Source: Trueperella pecoris (GTDB lineage Bacteria > Actinomycetota > Actinomycetes > Actinomycetales > Actinomycetaceae). From it: 64,000 nucleotides of DNA. The position numbers were made by a program, and so were the translations under genes. The notes below the pieces were generated by a model that was not told the origin of the DNA, did no database searches, and saw only the letters and a list, made by a program, of their open reading frames with translations. Every line of letters starts with the position of its first letter. Position 1 is the stretch's first letter. The stretch is taken from positions 1,116,001-1,180,000 of the forward strand of contig NZ_CP053291.1 of the NCBI RefSeq assembly GCF_014926385.1, read 5' to 3'. Shown here one piece after another: positions 47,495-56,735 of the stretch.

Positions 47495-47856
47495 TCGAGA
47501 TCCTTTTCGTTGCGTTAGGAGCGGGATTCGGCGCCGCGGCTCGGTACGGCGTCGACCAAGCTCTCCCCAAACCGTGGGGAACGGTAGCGGTCAATTTCCT
47601 GGGCTCATTCCTGTTGGGTATCGTCGTCGGCGTTCTCGCGAACATCGACCTACGAGCTGAAGCCGAAACCTATGCCCTCCTCGGCACCGGATTCTGCGGC
47701 GGATTTACTACCTTCTCTACTGCATCCCTCGAGGTGTTGAAGATCGGCCATAACGACAGCGCTCAGCGCGCCGTCATCTTCGCGGTGGGAATGGCTATCG
47801 GCTCAGTCGCGCTCGCGGCTCTTGGAATGGCGTTGGGCCTGTTCATCGCCCGCTAG
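47491..47856 (+). CDS. crcB2: Fluoride channel subunit CrcB/Fluc
   Basis: A 121-residue four-helix protein: GAGFGAAARYGVD, TVAVNFLGSFLLGIVVG, GTGFCGGFTTFSTASLEVL. The Asn, Phe and Ser/Thr residues of the fluoride path are present. It is coupled to the first crcB by a 4-base overlap. Confidence 0.9.
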   Translation: MIEILFVALGAGFGAAARYGVDQALPKPWGTVAVNFLGSFLLGIVVGVLANIDLRAEAETYALLGTGFCGGFTTFSTASLEVLKIGHNDSAQRAVIFAVGMAIGSVALAALGMALGLFIAR

Positions 47857-48165
47857 CGGCGAGCGCCATGGGCCTGCGTGCCTCGGAACCGGACGCGGGC
47901 ATCTGGAAACCGCGCCCGGGCGCGCCGAAACCGCATTAAGCTGATCCGCGCTGTAGTAATCTGGCGCAGAATAATACAGCGCGAGCCACCTTAACACAGC
48001 GCGGGCACGGGGCAGCCCGGCTCAGCCACGGTCGGATAGCAGGCATCAGGACCCCATGAGATTTGCCGGGTCTTTCACCGCTGATTCCGACCAAGAAAGG
48101 CACCTGCGTCCATGCGAGCTAACACGGCGCCAGGCCTTGGACAACAACAATTATTCTCCGCTAAA
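47857..48165. other. Non-coding stretch with inverted repeat
   Basis: About 310 bases without a gene. It holds an inverted repeat CGCGCTGTA (47947-47955) / TACAGCGCG (47975-47983) with a partial third copy ACAGCGCGGG about 20 bases on. The function is unknown; it may be an operator or a mobile-repeat scar. Confidence 0.5.
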
Positions 48166-48210
48166 TGTGAGTGTGGGGATCAGCCCACGAGGCTAATCCC
48201 CACACTCACA
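48166..48210. terminator. Terminator-like hairpin
   Basis: A 14-bp perfect stem (TGTGAGTGTGGGGA 48166-48179 with 48197-48210) between crcB2 and the end of the pullulanase remnant. Confidence 0.7.
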
Positions 48211-48237
48211 CGCGCTCCTTAGCTGGGCGGCGCGTTG

Positions 48238-49713
48238 CTATCCGTTCCTGCGCCGGACAGCTAGTACGGCGCAACCGGCAAGGAGAGTGATAATCGCTCC
48301 ATATGCCATGCCCTCAACTGCGGATCCAGTTGAAGCAAGATCCTTCGAGGGCTTGCGGCTGTCCTTCTACTCCACAATCGTCGTGTCTTGATTCGATGGA
48401 TCCGTGACCAGACGACCGAGGATTTGCTTGATCAAGGCATCAACCTTCTTGTTGAGCTCATCATCGGGTACCACGGGGTCCGGTAATGGCTTGGGGTCCG
48501 GCGTCGGCTTCGGATCCGGCGTCGGCTTGGGGTCCGGTGTTACACACTTGAGTTCGTCGAGCGGGGGCGCGGTCCAGGACCATTGCGACTTGGCGTTCTT
48601 AGCGATTTGGTAGCCCTCGAGTGCCTTGGCCTTGACCACGACAGTCTTACCGTAGGGGTATTCGAACTTCGACGGGTTACCCTTCACCGCCGTCAACGGC
48701 TTGCCGTCCACCGTTACCGAGTAGGACACGCCCTTCATCGGCACGATGGTGACAAACGGCTTGACCGCGCACGAGACAGGATCAGATGCATCCGGGAAAA
48801 CAGGTGCGTTCGGAATCACTATGCCTGGCGACGGCTCACCCGGGTTCGGATTCGTCGGATCGGTGCTCGGATCCCCCGGACCAGGCTCGGTTGGAGTGGG
48901 ATTCTCAGGATCGGTTGCCTTCTGCTCTTGGACGAAGACCACGGCGGAACGCGCTGGGATCGTGACAGTGCCCGTCTCCGCGTTCCACGTCGACTCCTTG
49001 AGAAGCGGATCGTCATCGACTCCGTCTGTCAGAACCGGAAAGAGCTTCAACTCAAGCCCCTTCATCTCCGAGATCGGCTGGCTGATGGCGTTGGGAGAAG
49101 CATTGATCGCCACGAGCAGGCCATCAAAGTTCTTGACAATGTCCGCACCCTTGGTGTCGTCGACGCCCATGAGGATGAGACCGGCCTGCTGATCGCGACC
49201 CGCGCCCGGGAAGCTGACTTTCTCCTTAATGAGCTCAGACTTGCCAAGCGTCAACAACGGATATGCATGACGCATCCGCAGCAGTTCAAGAGCCTGCTGA
49301 TGAGCCTTGCCAAGATCCGCCGGCTGCGCAACATTATTGCCGTTGGCGAGGAAAGGCTTCATGGCCGCCCACGCGCCTCGTTGTCTCGCTTAGGCGGAAG
49401 CCCTACACCGAAGTTATGCTTCTGCGCGGTCCAATCGATGGCGTTGAAATGATCGCCCGAGTTGTAGGTATTACGATCCATTGACTTCGAACGCAACAAG
49501 TCTGTACCTGCGTGCCAGAAGAATGGAGACTGACCGATCATCCCAGTCCTTCGAACATCCCAATTCATCCTGGAATGTTCCAGCGACGGTCACATTTGAG
49601 GCGGCCGCAATTGCCGGCGCCGCTGCTAACCCAACCAACGCCGGTAGACTCACCACAAACGCGAGTGACAATCCTAGGAAGCGCTGAGGCCCCTGATGCC
49701 CTGACAGTATCAA
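48238..49713 (-). pseudogene. Sortase-anchored pullulanase, internally deleted
   Basis: In reading order: signal peptide (about 1-36) and ASNVTVAGTFQDELGCSKDWD, the start of a secreted alpha-1,6-glucosidase. Near 49545 it jumps, out of frame, to the C-terminal part: MIGQSPFFWHAGTDLLRSKS, NSGDHFNAIDWTAQ. A 1-base loss near 49368 shifts the frame to MKPFLANGNN...KVSFPGAGRD. A beta domain and TPDPKP repeats follow. TAG at 48367-48369 cuts off an in-frame LASTG sortase signal, helix and RRRNG (to 48238). Hundreds of central residues, including the catalytic barrel, are gone. Confidence 0.85.
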
Positions 49714-49858
49714 TGTCAGACTCCCTCGTCTGCTTTACGCACATCCTTGTGCAAAGGGTATTGCTCCAACTGTAAAACCAGTCTCCGTCAAAAAATAGGA
49801 GCTGGTTGGAAACTGCAAACTCGTTCATCTTTGGCCCCCGAAAAATGGCAGCTGACAT

Positions 49859-49900
49859 GCAAAAACGCTTTCCAGATTGAAATCTGGAAAGCGTTTTTGC
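49859..49900 (-). terminator. Terminator after tRNA-Val
   Basis: A 20-bp perfect stem (49859-49878 with 49881-49900) with a 2-base gap, ending in GCAAAAACG on the plus strand, that is a T-run for minus-strand transcripts. Confidence 0.85.
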
Positions 49901-49905
49901 AAGCG

Positions 49906-49978
49906 TGGACCCTACCGGACTCGAACCGATGACAACCTGGGTGTAAACCAGGTGCTCTACCAACTGAGCTAAGGGTCC
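49906..49978 (-). tRNA. tRNA-Val(UAC)
   Basis: 73 nt. The acceptor arms GGACCCT/AGGGTCC pair fully with A as discriminator. D-arm GCTCAGTTGGTAGAGC, anticodon stem CCTGG/CCAGG with loop TTTACAC giving anticodon TAC (reads GUA), T-arm with GGTTCGAGTCC. No CCA is encoded. Confidence 0.95.
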
Positions 49979-50075
49979 GAGGAACATGCTACCCGGCAAC
50001 CGCTCAGATGAAAAATCGCCTCTACCTCGCGCGATTGAGTCCCGCTTAAATCCGGCCAAGACTCCTGACGTCAGG

Positions 50076-50489
50076 TTAGAAGGTGCGGCCGTGACTGACG
50101 ACCCTGAAGGCGGTCCACCCAGACTCCAGATGACGCGTGCGCGTCACTGACAGGCCGGCCGTGTCTGCGGCTTCCTTTACATCCTCCATGGGCACGCTGT
50201 ACTGCGCGCGCTGTTCGGGAACCATCAACCAGATCTGGGCAGATTCCTCCGCCAGGCCACTGGCACAATCAACAAAGAGATCCGTCAGGTCGTCAACATC
50301 GCCGTCGTCGGACCTCCACCACGCGATCGCGCCGTCGGCTGAGCCACGGTACTCCTCGTCTTCAAGCTGCTCCCCGGTGATCTCTTCGATTGCAGTACGC
50401 AAGCTCATGTCGACGTCGTCGTCGAAACCAAACTCCTGAATGATCTGGCCGGAGCCAAATCCGAAATCCTTACCGGTCGAACCGGACAC
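50076..50489 (-). CDS. DUF3052 family protein
   Basis: A 137-residue acidic protein. GTG 50489 gives the family-like start SGSTGKDFGFGSGQIIQEFGFDDDVD, followed by the WWRSDDGDVDDLTDLFVDC block. DUF3052 genes lie divergently next to aceE in many actinobacteria, as here. Function is unknown; the partnership suggests a link to pyruvate metabolism. Confidence 0.8.
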   Translation of the reverse strand: MSGSTGKDFGFGSGQIIQEFGFDDDVDMSLRTAIEEITGEQLEDEEYRGSADGAIAWWRSDDGDVDDLTDLFVDCASGLAEESAQIWLMVPEQRAQYSVPMEDVKEAADTAGLSVTRTRHLESGWTAFRVVSHGRTF

Positions 50490-50712
50490 TGTATCCGCCT
50501 TTCGCGCAATGTTGATATGTACAACACAGTCTAAGACGCAAGGTGAAGGTACGCAGGTTTTAACGACCCCCGAGACCACCGGATGTCTGGACGATGTGAG
50601 CAGTCACCTATATCTTTCTTCACCTTAACAGTGGGGTCTTTGGACCTAAAAAGGTAACCTAGGTATCAGCGCATGACGTTTACCATGCGGCCGAAGACAT
50701 AGAGGAGTAATC

Positions 50713-53469
50713 GTGAGTCAACAGCCAATTAGGCCTCTCATTAATGGCTTGCTCAGCCAGGTTCCAGACATCAACCCCGAAGAAACCCAGGAATGGATCG
50801 ACTCGGTTGATGGACTGATTGATAGCCAAGGCGCCCCGCGTACCCGTTACCTTCTGACGGCGATGGAGAACCACGCGCGTCGCAAGGGGATCTCCCTTCC
50901 CCCGAACATCGTCACCCCCTACGTGAACACCATCGGCATCGACGACGAGCCGTACTACCCCGGCGACGAGTCCCTCGAGAAGGAAATTCGGCGCTGGACG
51001 CGTTGGAACGCCGCCGTCATGGTCACCCGCCAACAGGATCCCGACATCGCCGTCGGCGGCCACATCTCCTCTTACGCCGCACAAGCAACGCTGTACGAAG
51101 TCGGCTTTAACCACTTCTTCAAGGGAAAGAACGCTCCCGGCGGCGGCGATCAGGTCATGTTCCAGGGACATTCCTCCCCCGGCAACTACGCCCGCGCGTT
51201 CCTTGAGGGGCGCCTGACGGAGAAGGACCTCGACTCCTTCCGTCAGCAGGCCTCACGCCGTTCGGGCGGCCGTGGCCTGCCCTCCTACCCCCACCCGCGC
51301 CAGATGCCTGACTTTTGGGAATTCCCCACGGTCTCCCTCGGCCTCGGCCCGATTTCGGCGATCTACCAGGCTTGGTACAACCGTTACCTCAACGAGCGCG
51401 GCCTGAAGGACACCTCCCAGCAGCACGTGTGGGCCTTCATGGGCGACGGCGAGATGGACGAGGTCGAATCCCGCGGCGTTCTTCACCTTGCGGCGGGCCA
51501 GAACCTCGACAACCTCACCTTCGTTATCAACTGTAACCTGCAGCGCCTCGACGGCCCGGTCCGTGGCAACGGCAAGATCATCCAGGAGCTCGAAGCCCAG
51601 TTCAAGGGCGCCGGCTGGAACGTCATCAAGGTCATTTGGGGCCGCGAGTGGGACGAGCTTCTGACCGCCGACAAGGACCGTGCGCTGGTCAACATCATGA
51701 ACGAGACGCTCGACGGCGACTACCAGACCTTCAAGGCCAACGATGGCGCCTACGTGCGCGAGCACTTCTTCGGGCGCGATCCGCGCACGAAGGCCATGGT
51801 CGCCGACTGGTCCGACGAAAAGATTTGGGAGCTCAAGCGCGGCGGCCACGATTACCGCAAGGTCTACGCAGCATACAAGGCCGCAACCGAGCACAAGGGT
51901 CAGCCGACCGTCATCCTCGCCCACACCATTAAGGGCTACGCGCTCGGCTCGAACTTCGCCGGTCGTAACTCGACCCATCAGATGAAGAAGCTCAACTCCG
52001 ACGACCTCAAGCTCCTGCGTGACACCCTCGAGCTCGACATTGCCGATGAGCAGCTCGAAGACCCCTACACCGCTCCGTACTTCAAGCCGTCTCCGAAGAA
52101 TCCGGCTCTTGAATACATGCACGAGCAACGCCGCAAGCTCGGCGGCTACTTGCCGGAGCGTCGCGTCGTCGAACAGGGCGTGACCCTTCCTGCGGAAAAG
52201 CACTGGGATGTTCTCAAGGGCGGCTCGGGCAAGCAGAAGGTCGCGACGACGATGGCTTTCGTCCGCCTCCTCAAGGACCTGCTGCGCGATAAGGACTTCG
52301 GATACCGCTTCGTCCCGATCATCCCCGACGAGGCCCGCACCTTCGGCCTGGACGCCATCTTCCCCACCGCGAAGATCTTCAACATCCACGGCCAGAACTA
52401 CACGGCGGTCGACTCGGACCTCCTCCTGAACTACAAGGAGTCCACCAAGGGCCAGATCATGCACACCGGCATCACGGAGGCTGGCTCGAACGCGGCGTTC
52501 ACCGCGGTCGGCACCTCCTACGCCACGCATGGCCTGCCGATGGTTCCGGTCTACATCTTCTACTCGATGTTCGGTTTCCAGCGCACGGGCGATCAGTTCT
52601 GGCACGCCGCAGACCAGATGGCTCGCGGCTTCGTCATGGGTGCCACTGCCGGCCGTACCACCCTCACCGGTGAAGGCCTACAGCACATGGACGGCCACAG
52701 CCATGTGATCGCCTCGACGAACCCGGCGGTCGTCCAGTATGACCCGGCCTACGCCTACGAAATCCGCCACATCTTCCGCGACGGCCTGGTACGCATGTAC
52801 GGCGATGGCTCGGACGGGCGCGACCAGAACGTCATGTACTACATCACGATCTACAACGAGCCGATCCATCAGCCTGCCGAGCCGGAGAACGTGGACGTCG
52901 AGGGCATCCTCAAGGGCATGTACAAGCTTGAGGACGCTGAGGGGGAGGGCCCGAAGGTGCAACTCTTCGCATCCGGCGTCGGCGTACCGTGGGCCCGCGA
53001 GGCCCGCGAGATGCTCCGCGACGACTGGGGCGTTTCCGCCTCGGTGTGGTCCATCACCTCGTGGTATGAGCTACGTAAAAACGGCCTCGAGGTCGACGAG
53101 TACAACTACCTTCACCCGATGGAGGAGCCGAAGAAGGCCTACATCACCACCAAACTCGAGGGCGAAACCGGTCCGATCATCGCGACCTCCGATTGGGAGA
53201 AGCAGGTTCACGACTCGATTCGCCCCTGGGTCCCCGAGGCTTACTACACCCTCGGCGCCAACGGCTTCGGTATCGCAGATACTCGCGCATCCGCTCGCCG
53301 TCACTTCCGCATCGACTCTGCCTCCATGGTCGTCCGGGCGCTTCAGGCGCTCGCCGATCGCGGCGAGCTCGATCGCGCAACGGTCCAGCAGGCAATCGAC
53401 AAGTACGAGCTTCTTAACCCCGAAGCTGGCGACGACGGCGTGGCCTCGCCCAACGAGCCCGCTGTCTAA
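50713..53469 (+). CDS. aceE: Pyruvate dehydrogenase E1 component, homodimeric
   Basis: A 918-residue thiamine-diphosphate enzyme that decarboxylates pyruvate and acetylates the lipoyl arm of E2. Full-length family features: [19 protein letters not shown], the ThDP motif [12 protein letters not shown]...[26 protein letters not shown], and in the second half [13 protein letters not shown] and [14 protein letters not shown] 50713 follows AGGAG. Partner E2 and E3 genes lie at 21.8-24.9 kb. Confidence 0.95.
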   Translation: MSQQPIRPLINGLLSQVPDINPEETQEWIDSVDGLIDSQGAPRTRYLLTAMENHARRKGISLPPNIVTPYVNTIGIDDEPYYPGDESLEKEIRRWTRWNAAVMVTRQQDPDIAVGGHISSYAAQATLYEVGFNHFFKGKNAPGGGDQVMFQGHSSPGNYARAFLEGRLTEKDLDSFRQQASRRSGGRGLPSYPHPRQMPDFWEFPTVSLGLGPISAIYQAWYNRYLNERGLKDTSQQHVWAFMGDGEMDEVESRGVLHLAAGQNLDNLTFVINCNLQRLDGPVRGNGKIIQELEAQFKGAGWNVIKVIWGREWDELLTADKDRALVNIMNETLDGDYQTFKANDGAYVREHFFGRDPRTKAMVADWSDEKIWELKRGGHDYRKVYAAYKAATEHKGQPTVILAHTIKGYALGSNFAGRNSTHQMKKLNSDDLKLLRDTLELDIADEQLEDPYTAPYFKPSPKNPALEYMHEQRRKLGGYLPERRVVEQGVTLPAEKHWDVLKGGSGKQKVATTMAFVRLLKDLLRDKDFGYRFVPIIPDEARTFGLDAIFPTAKIFNIHGQNYTAVDSDLLLNYKESTKGQIMHTGITEAGSNAAFTAVGTSYATHGLPMVPVYIFYSMFGFQRTGDQFWHAADQMARGFVMGATAGRTTLTGEGLQHMDGHSHVIASTNPAVVQYDPAYAYEIRHIFRDGLVRMYGDGSDGRDQNVMYYITIYNEPIHQPAEPENVDVEGILKGMYKLEDAEGEGPKVQLFASGVGVPWAREAREMLRDDWGVSASVWSITSWYELRKNGLEVDEYNYLHPMEEPKKAYITTKLEGETGPIIATSDWEKQVHDSIRPWVPEAYYTLGANGFGIADTRASARRHFRIDSASMVVRALQALADRGELDRATVQQAIDKYELLNPEAGDDGVASPNEPAV

Positions 53470-53509
53470 AGGCTTGGTGTAGCTCGCACGAGTTAACGTT
53501 GCTCGAGAT

Positions 53510-53540
53510 GAGTGCCCCGCGGCTTTGCCGCGGGGCACTC
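53510..53540. terminator. Bidirectional terminator after aceE
   Basis: A 13-bp perfect stem GAGTGCCCCGCGG (53510-53522) with 53528-53540 and a 5-base loop between two convergent genes. Confidence 0.85.
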
Positions 53541-53542
53541 GC

Positions 53543-54886
53543 TTATCGCAGTGACGCTCCCTTTTGTTCAGGAAGCGCGAAGGCGGCCAGCGCCGCGCAG
53601 GCAAAGGCCAACGAGAACACGGTGAAGGCGAGCATGTTTCCACCCATGGAAACCAATACCGGTGTCAGCAGCGGGGTGAGGATGGACGCGATGCGCCCAA
53701 AGCCAGCCGCGCTTCCCGTTCCCGTTCCGCGCACGGTGGTCGGGTAGAGTTCCGGGCCGATCGCATACAGGGCGCCCCATGCGCCGAGGTTGAAGAAGCT
53801 CAACGCCATACCCGCCGCGATGATCTGCCACGGCTCGGCCGCCTGGCCGTACATGAGCGCAGACACAGCCGAGCCTGCGAGAAACAAGGCGAGCGTACGG
53901 CGTCGTCCCACAACCTCGATCAGCCACGCTGCGGCCGCATAGCCGGGAATCTGTGCAAGCGTCATGATGAGCGTGAATTCAAAAGAACGCACCAGCGTGA
54001 AGCCCTGGGCCGTCAGCAGGGAGGGAATCCACGTAAAAGCCCCGTAATATGAGAAATTGATCATGAACCAAATGGTCCACAGCGCGATGGTTCTCTTCCG
54101 CATCGGCGCAGACCAGATCGTCAGCTCGCCTTCTTCGCCCGCACCGCGCCCGATGTCATCACTGGCCGGCCCGTCATAACGGTAATCCGGCCCAGCGGAA
54201 TCTTCGTACAGGCGGACTGTCGCTTCGGCGTCGCCGAACTGGCCGCGCAACTCTAAGAAACGCACCGACTCCCGCGTGTTCAGGCGGATGACCAGCGCAT
54301 ACAGCGCCGGCACCGCTCCGATAAGGAGTCCCCACCTCCAGCCCTCGCCATAGGGCGCCACGACGAAATAGCCGATGAGTGCGGCTGCGATCCAGCCCAG
54401 CGCCCAGAAAGCCTCAAGCCAAACGATCACCCGGCCACGAATCTTGCGCGGGGCAAACTCCGAGACAAACGTCGAAGCAACGGGCAGCTCAGCACCGAGT
54501 CCAATACCCACGATGAAGCGGAAGAGCATCAAGACCACGACCGATCCGGCGAGGGCCGAGGCGCCGGTCGCAAGCCCATAGACCAGGAGGGTCAGTGCGA
54601 AAACCATCCGACGGCCCAGCTTATCCGCGAGTAGACCGCCGACCGTCGCACCGATAGCCATACCCACGAATCCGATGGAAATAATCCAGGAGCGCTCCGT
54701 GGCGCTCAGCCCCCACTGCTGTGCGAGGGCCGCGACGACGAATGAGATCAGACCGACGTCCATGGCGTCGAGTGCCCACCCGACGCCCGTCGTCGCCACG
54801 AGCCTGCGCAGCCGCCCCGTCATCGGGAGGCGTTCTAGGCGCTCGCCGCGCGTGAGGAATTTTTTCTCCCCAGTTTCGTTGGTCAT
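53543..54886 (-). CDS. MFS transporter, NiaP-like
   Basis: A 447-residue 12-helix MFS protein. GWALDAMDVGLISFVVAALAQQWGLS, GLLADKLGRRMVF, RFIVGIGLGAELPVASTFVSEFAP and WLEAFWALGWIAAALIGYFVV closely follow the NiaP (nicotinate importer) subgroup of sugar-porter-like transporters. A charged loop of about 60 residues separates the two halves. The substrate is an inference; sugar acids or aromatic acids are alternatives. Confidence 0.75.
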   Translation of the reverse strand: MTNETGEKKFLTRGERLERLPMTGRLRRLVATTGVGWALDAMDVGLISFVVAALAQQWGLSATERSWIISIGFVGMAIGATVGGLLADKLGRRMVFALTLLVYGLATGASALAGSVVVLMLFRFIVGIGLGAELPVASTFVSEFAPRKIRGRVIVWLEAFWALGWIAAALIGYFVVAPYGEGWRWGLLIGAVPALYALVIRLNTRESVRFLELRGQFGDAEATVRLYEDSAGPDYRYDGPASDDIGRGAGEEGELTIWSAPMRKRTIALWTIWFMINFSYYGAFTWIPSLLTAQGFTLVRSFEFTLIMTLAQIPGYAAAAWLIEVVGRRRTLALFLAGSAVSALMYGQAAEPWQIIAAGMALSFFNLGAWGALYAIGPELYPTTVRGTGTGSAAGFGRIASILTPLLTPVLVSMGGNMLAFTVFSLAFACAALAAFALPEQKGASLR

Positions 54887-54962
54887 ATGTATTTCTCCTC
54901 CAACAGCGTGCGCGGCATAAAACGCTTAGACTGTCTTGGTATTTCAATTCGTAAGGAGTGTC

Positions 54963-56735
54963 GTGACTCTTATCCATATCGGCTGGGATTTTCTTCGCAA
55001 GAAGAAAATGGCCTTCCTCGCCATTATCGCTCTTCAGACGCTCCAGATTCTCCTCAGCCTCGTTCTGCCAGCCATCAACGCTAAGATTATCGACGACGGC
55101 GTCCTGGCCGGTAACGTGACCTTAGTCTGGCAAATGGGAGCTCTCATGGCGGGCATCGCGTTGCTCCAGATCCTGGCCATGGTCGGGGCGATCTTCCTTG
55201 GCGCACGCACGGCCCTCGAGCTCGGGCGCGAGCTACGCCGCAAGACATTCCGCCAGGTCCAATCTTTTTCCGCCACCGATCAGCACAGATTCGGCGCCCC
55301 AACGCTGATCACCCGCGTCACCAACGACGTCACCCAAGTGCAGATGGTCATCCTCATGACGTTTACGGTCATCATCATGGCACCGCTCATGGGCTTCGGT
55401 GGCGTGTTCATGGCGATCCAGCAAAACGCCACGCTCTCCTTACTCCTGCTTGTTATTGTCCCCCTGCTCGGCGTTCTCATCTTCACGGTCATGCGGGCCC
55501 TCGTTCCGCGCTACACGATCCAGCAAGAACGCATCGACCGAATCAACACTCTCCTGCGCGAGCAACTGACCGGCGTACGCGTGATTCGCGCTTTCGTGCG
55601 CCAGGGCAGCGAGCGACACAAGTTTGAGGAGGCCAACGAAAACCTGCGCCAGGTGTGGCTCGAGATCGGGGTGCTGTGGGCGTTCTTGATGCCGGCGGCC
55701 TCGTTCATCTTGGGGCTGTCCTCCGCCGCAGTGGTTTGGTTCGCCGCCCATCTGATTTCTGCCGGCTCCATGCAGGTCGGCGCCCTCACCGCGTACATCA
55801 CCTATCTTGTCATGATCCTCATGGCCGTCATGATGTCCGGAATGATGGTGATGGTGTTCCCTCGCGGGCAAGTCTCGGCGAAGCGAATCCAAGAGATTCT
55901 CGACCTCACGCCGTCGATTCAGGCACCTTCCTCCCCCGTGCGTCTTCCCGCTGGGCCCCTCACCTTCGAGCTTGACCGTGCCTGCCTGCAATACCCCGGC
56001 GCCGAGGAGCCCGTGCTCAGCGAGATTTCGATGACGCTCGCTCCCGGCCGTCAGGTGGCACTGATCGGCTCGACGGGATCGGGCAAGTCTTCGATCGTCA
56101 AACTTCTGCCGCGGCTCATTGACGCGACGGGCGGCATGGTTCGCGCCGGCGGCATTCCGGTCACCGGCCTCGACCCGCGCGAGCTACGTTCGCGCATCGC
56201 CCTCGTTCCCCAACGGGCCTTCTTGTTTTCGGGCACGATCGCCTCGAACGTGGCCGGTTCCGCGAAGAACGACGCCGTCTACGACGCCGCGCGCGTCAAG
56301 CTCGCGTTGCAGGCGGCCCAGGCGTGGGAATTCGTCAGCAAGATCGACCGTGGCATCGAGGCCGACGTCGAGTCCGGCGGGAAGAACTTCTCGGGCGGCC
56401 AGCGCCAGCGGCTGACGATCGCCCGCGCCATCTACCGATGCCTGCCCGACGCCGACGGTCGCCGGCAGGCGGACATGCTCGTCTTTGATGACTCCTTTTC
56501 CGCTCTCGATTTTCAAACGGACGCCCGACTGCGCGGCGAACTGCGCCAATTCGTCGGCGACCTAGCGGTGCTCATCGTTGCCCAGCGGATCTCGACCATT
56601 CGCCACGCCGACGAGATACACGTGCTCGATCAGGGTCGCATCGTCGGAGTCGGCACGCACGAGCACCTCCTCGATACCTGCGAGACATATCAAGAGATCG
56701 TCGCTTCGCAGTTGAGCGCTGAGGAGGCACGATGA
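54963..56735 (+). CDS. ABC exporter half-transporter, subunit A
   Basis: A 590-residue fusion of six membrane helices and an ATPase. GTG 54963 follows AAGGAG. The ATPase has Walker A GSTGSGKSS, Q-loop LVPQRAFLF, signature SGGQRQR and Walker B ADMLVFDDSFSALD. The residue after Walker B is Asp (FDDS), not Glu, so this site is probably the degenerate one of a heterodimer. It overlaps the next gene by 4 bases. Confidence 0.9.
   Translation: MTLIHIGWDFLRKKKMAFLAIIALQTLQILLSLVLPAINAKIIDDGVLAGNVTLVWQMGALMAGIALLQILAMVGAIFLGARTALELGRELRRKTFRQVQSFSATDQHRFGAPTLITRVTNDVTQVQMVILMTFTVIIMAPLMGFGGVFMAIQQNATLSLLLLVIVPLLGVLIFTVMRALVPRYTIQQERIDRINTLLREQLTGVRVIRAFVRQGSERHKFEEANENLRQVWLEIGVLWAFLMPAASFILGLSSAAVVWFAAHLISAGSMQVGALTAYITYLVMILMAVMMSGMMVMVFPRGQVSAKRIQEILDLTPSIQAPSSPVRLPAGPLTFELDRACLQYPGAEEPVLSEISMTLAPGRQVALIGSTGSGKSSIVKLLPRLIDATGGMVRAGGIPVTGLDPRELRSRIALVPQRAFLFSGTIASNVAGSAKNDAVYDAARVKLALQAAQAWEFVSKIDRGIEADVESGGKNFSGGQRQRLTIARAIYRCLPDADGRRQADMLVFDDSFSALDFQTDARLRGELRQFVGDLAVLIVAQRISTIRHADEIHVLDQGRIVGVGTHEHLLDTCETYQEIVASQLSAEEAR

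Noticed and set aside
51253-52605. 450-codon frame antisense to aceE
   Set aside because: It is fully inside a conserved enzyme gene on the other strand, without ribosome site or motifs.
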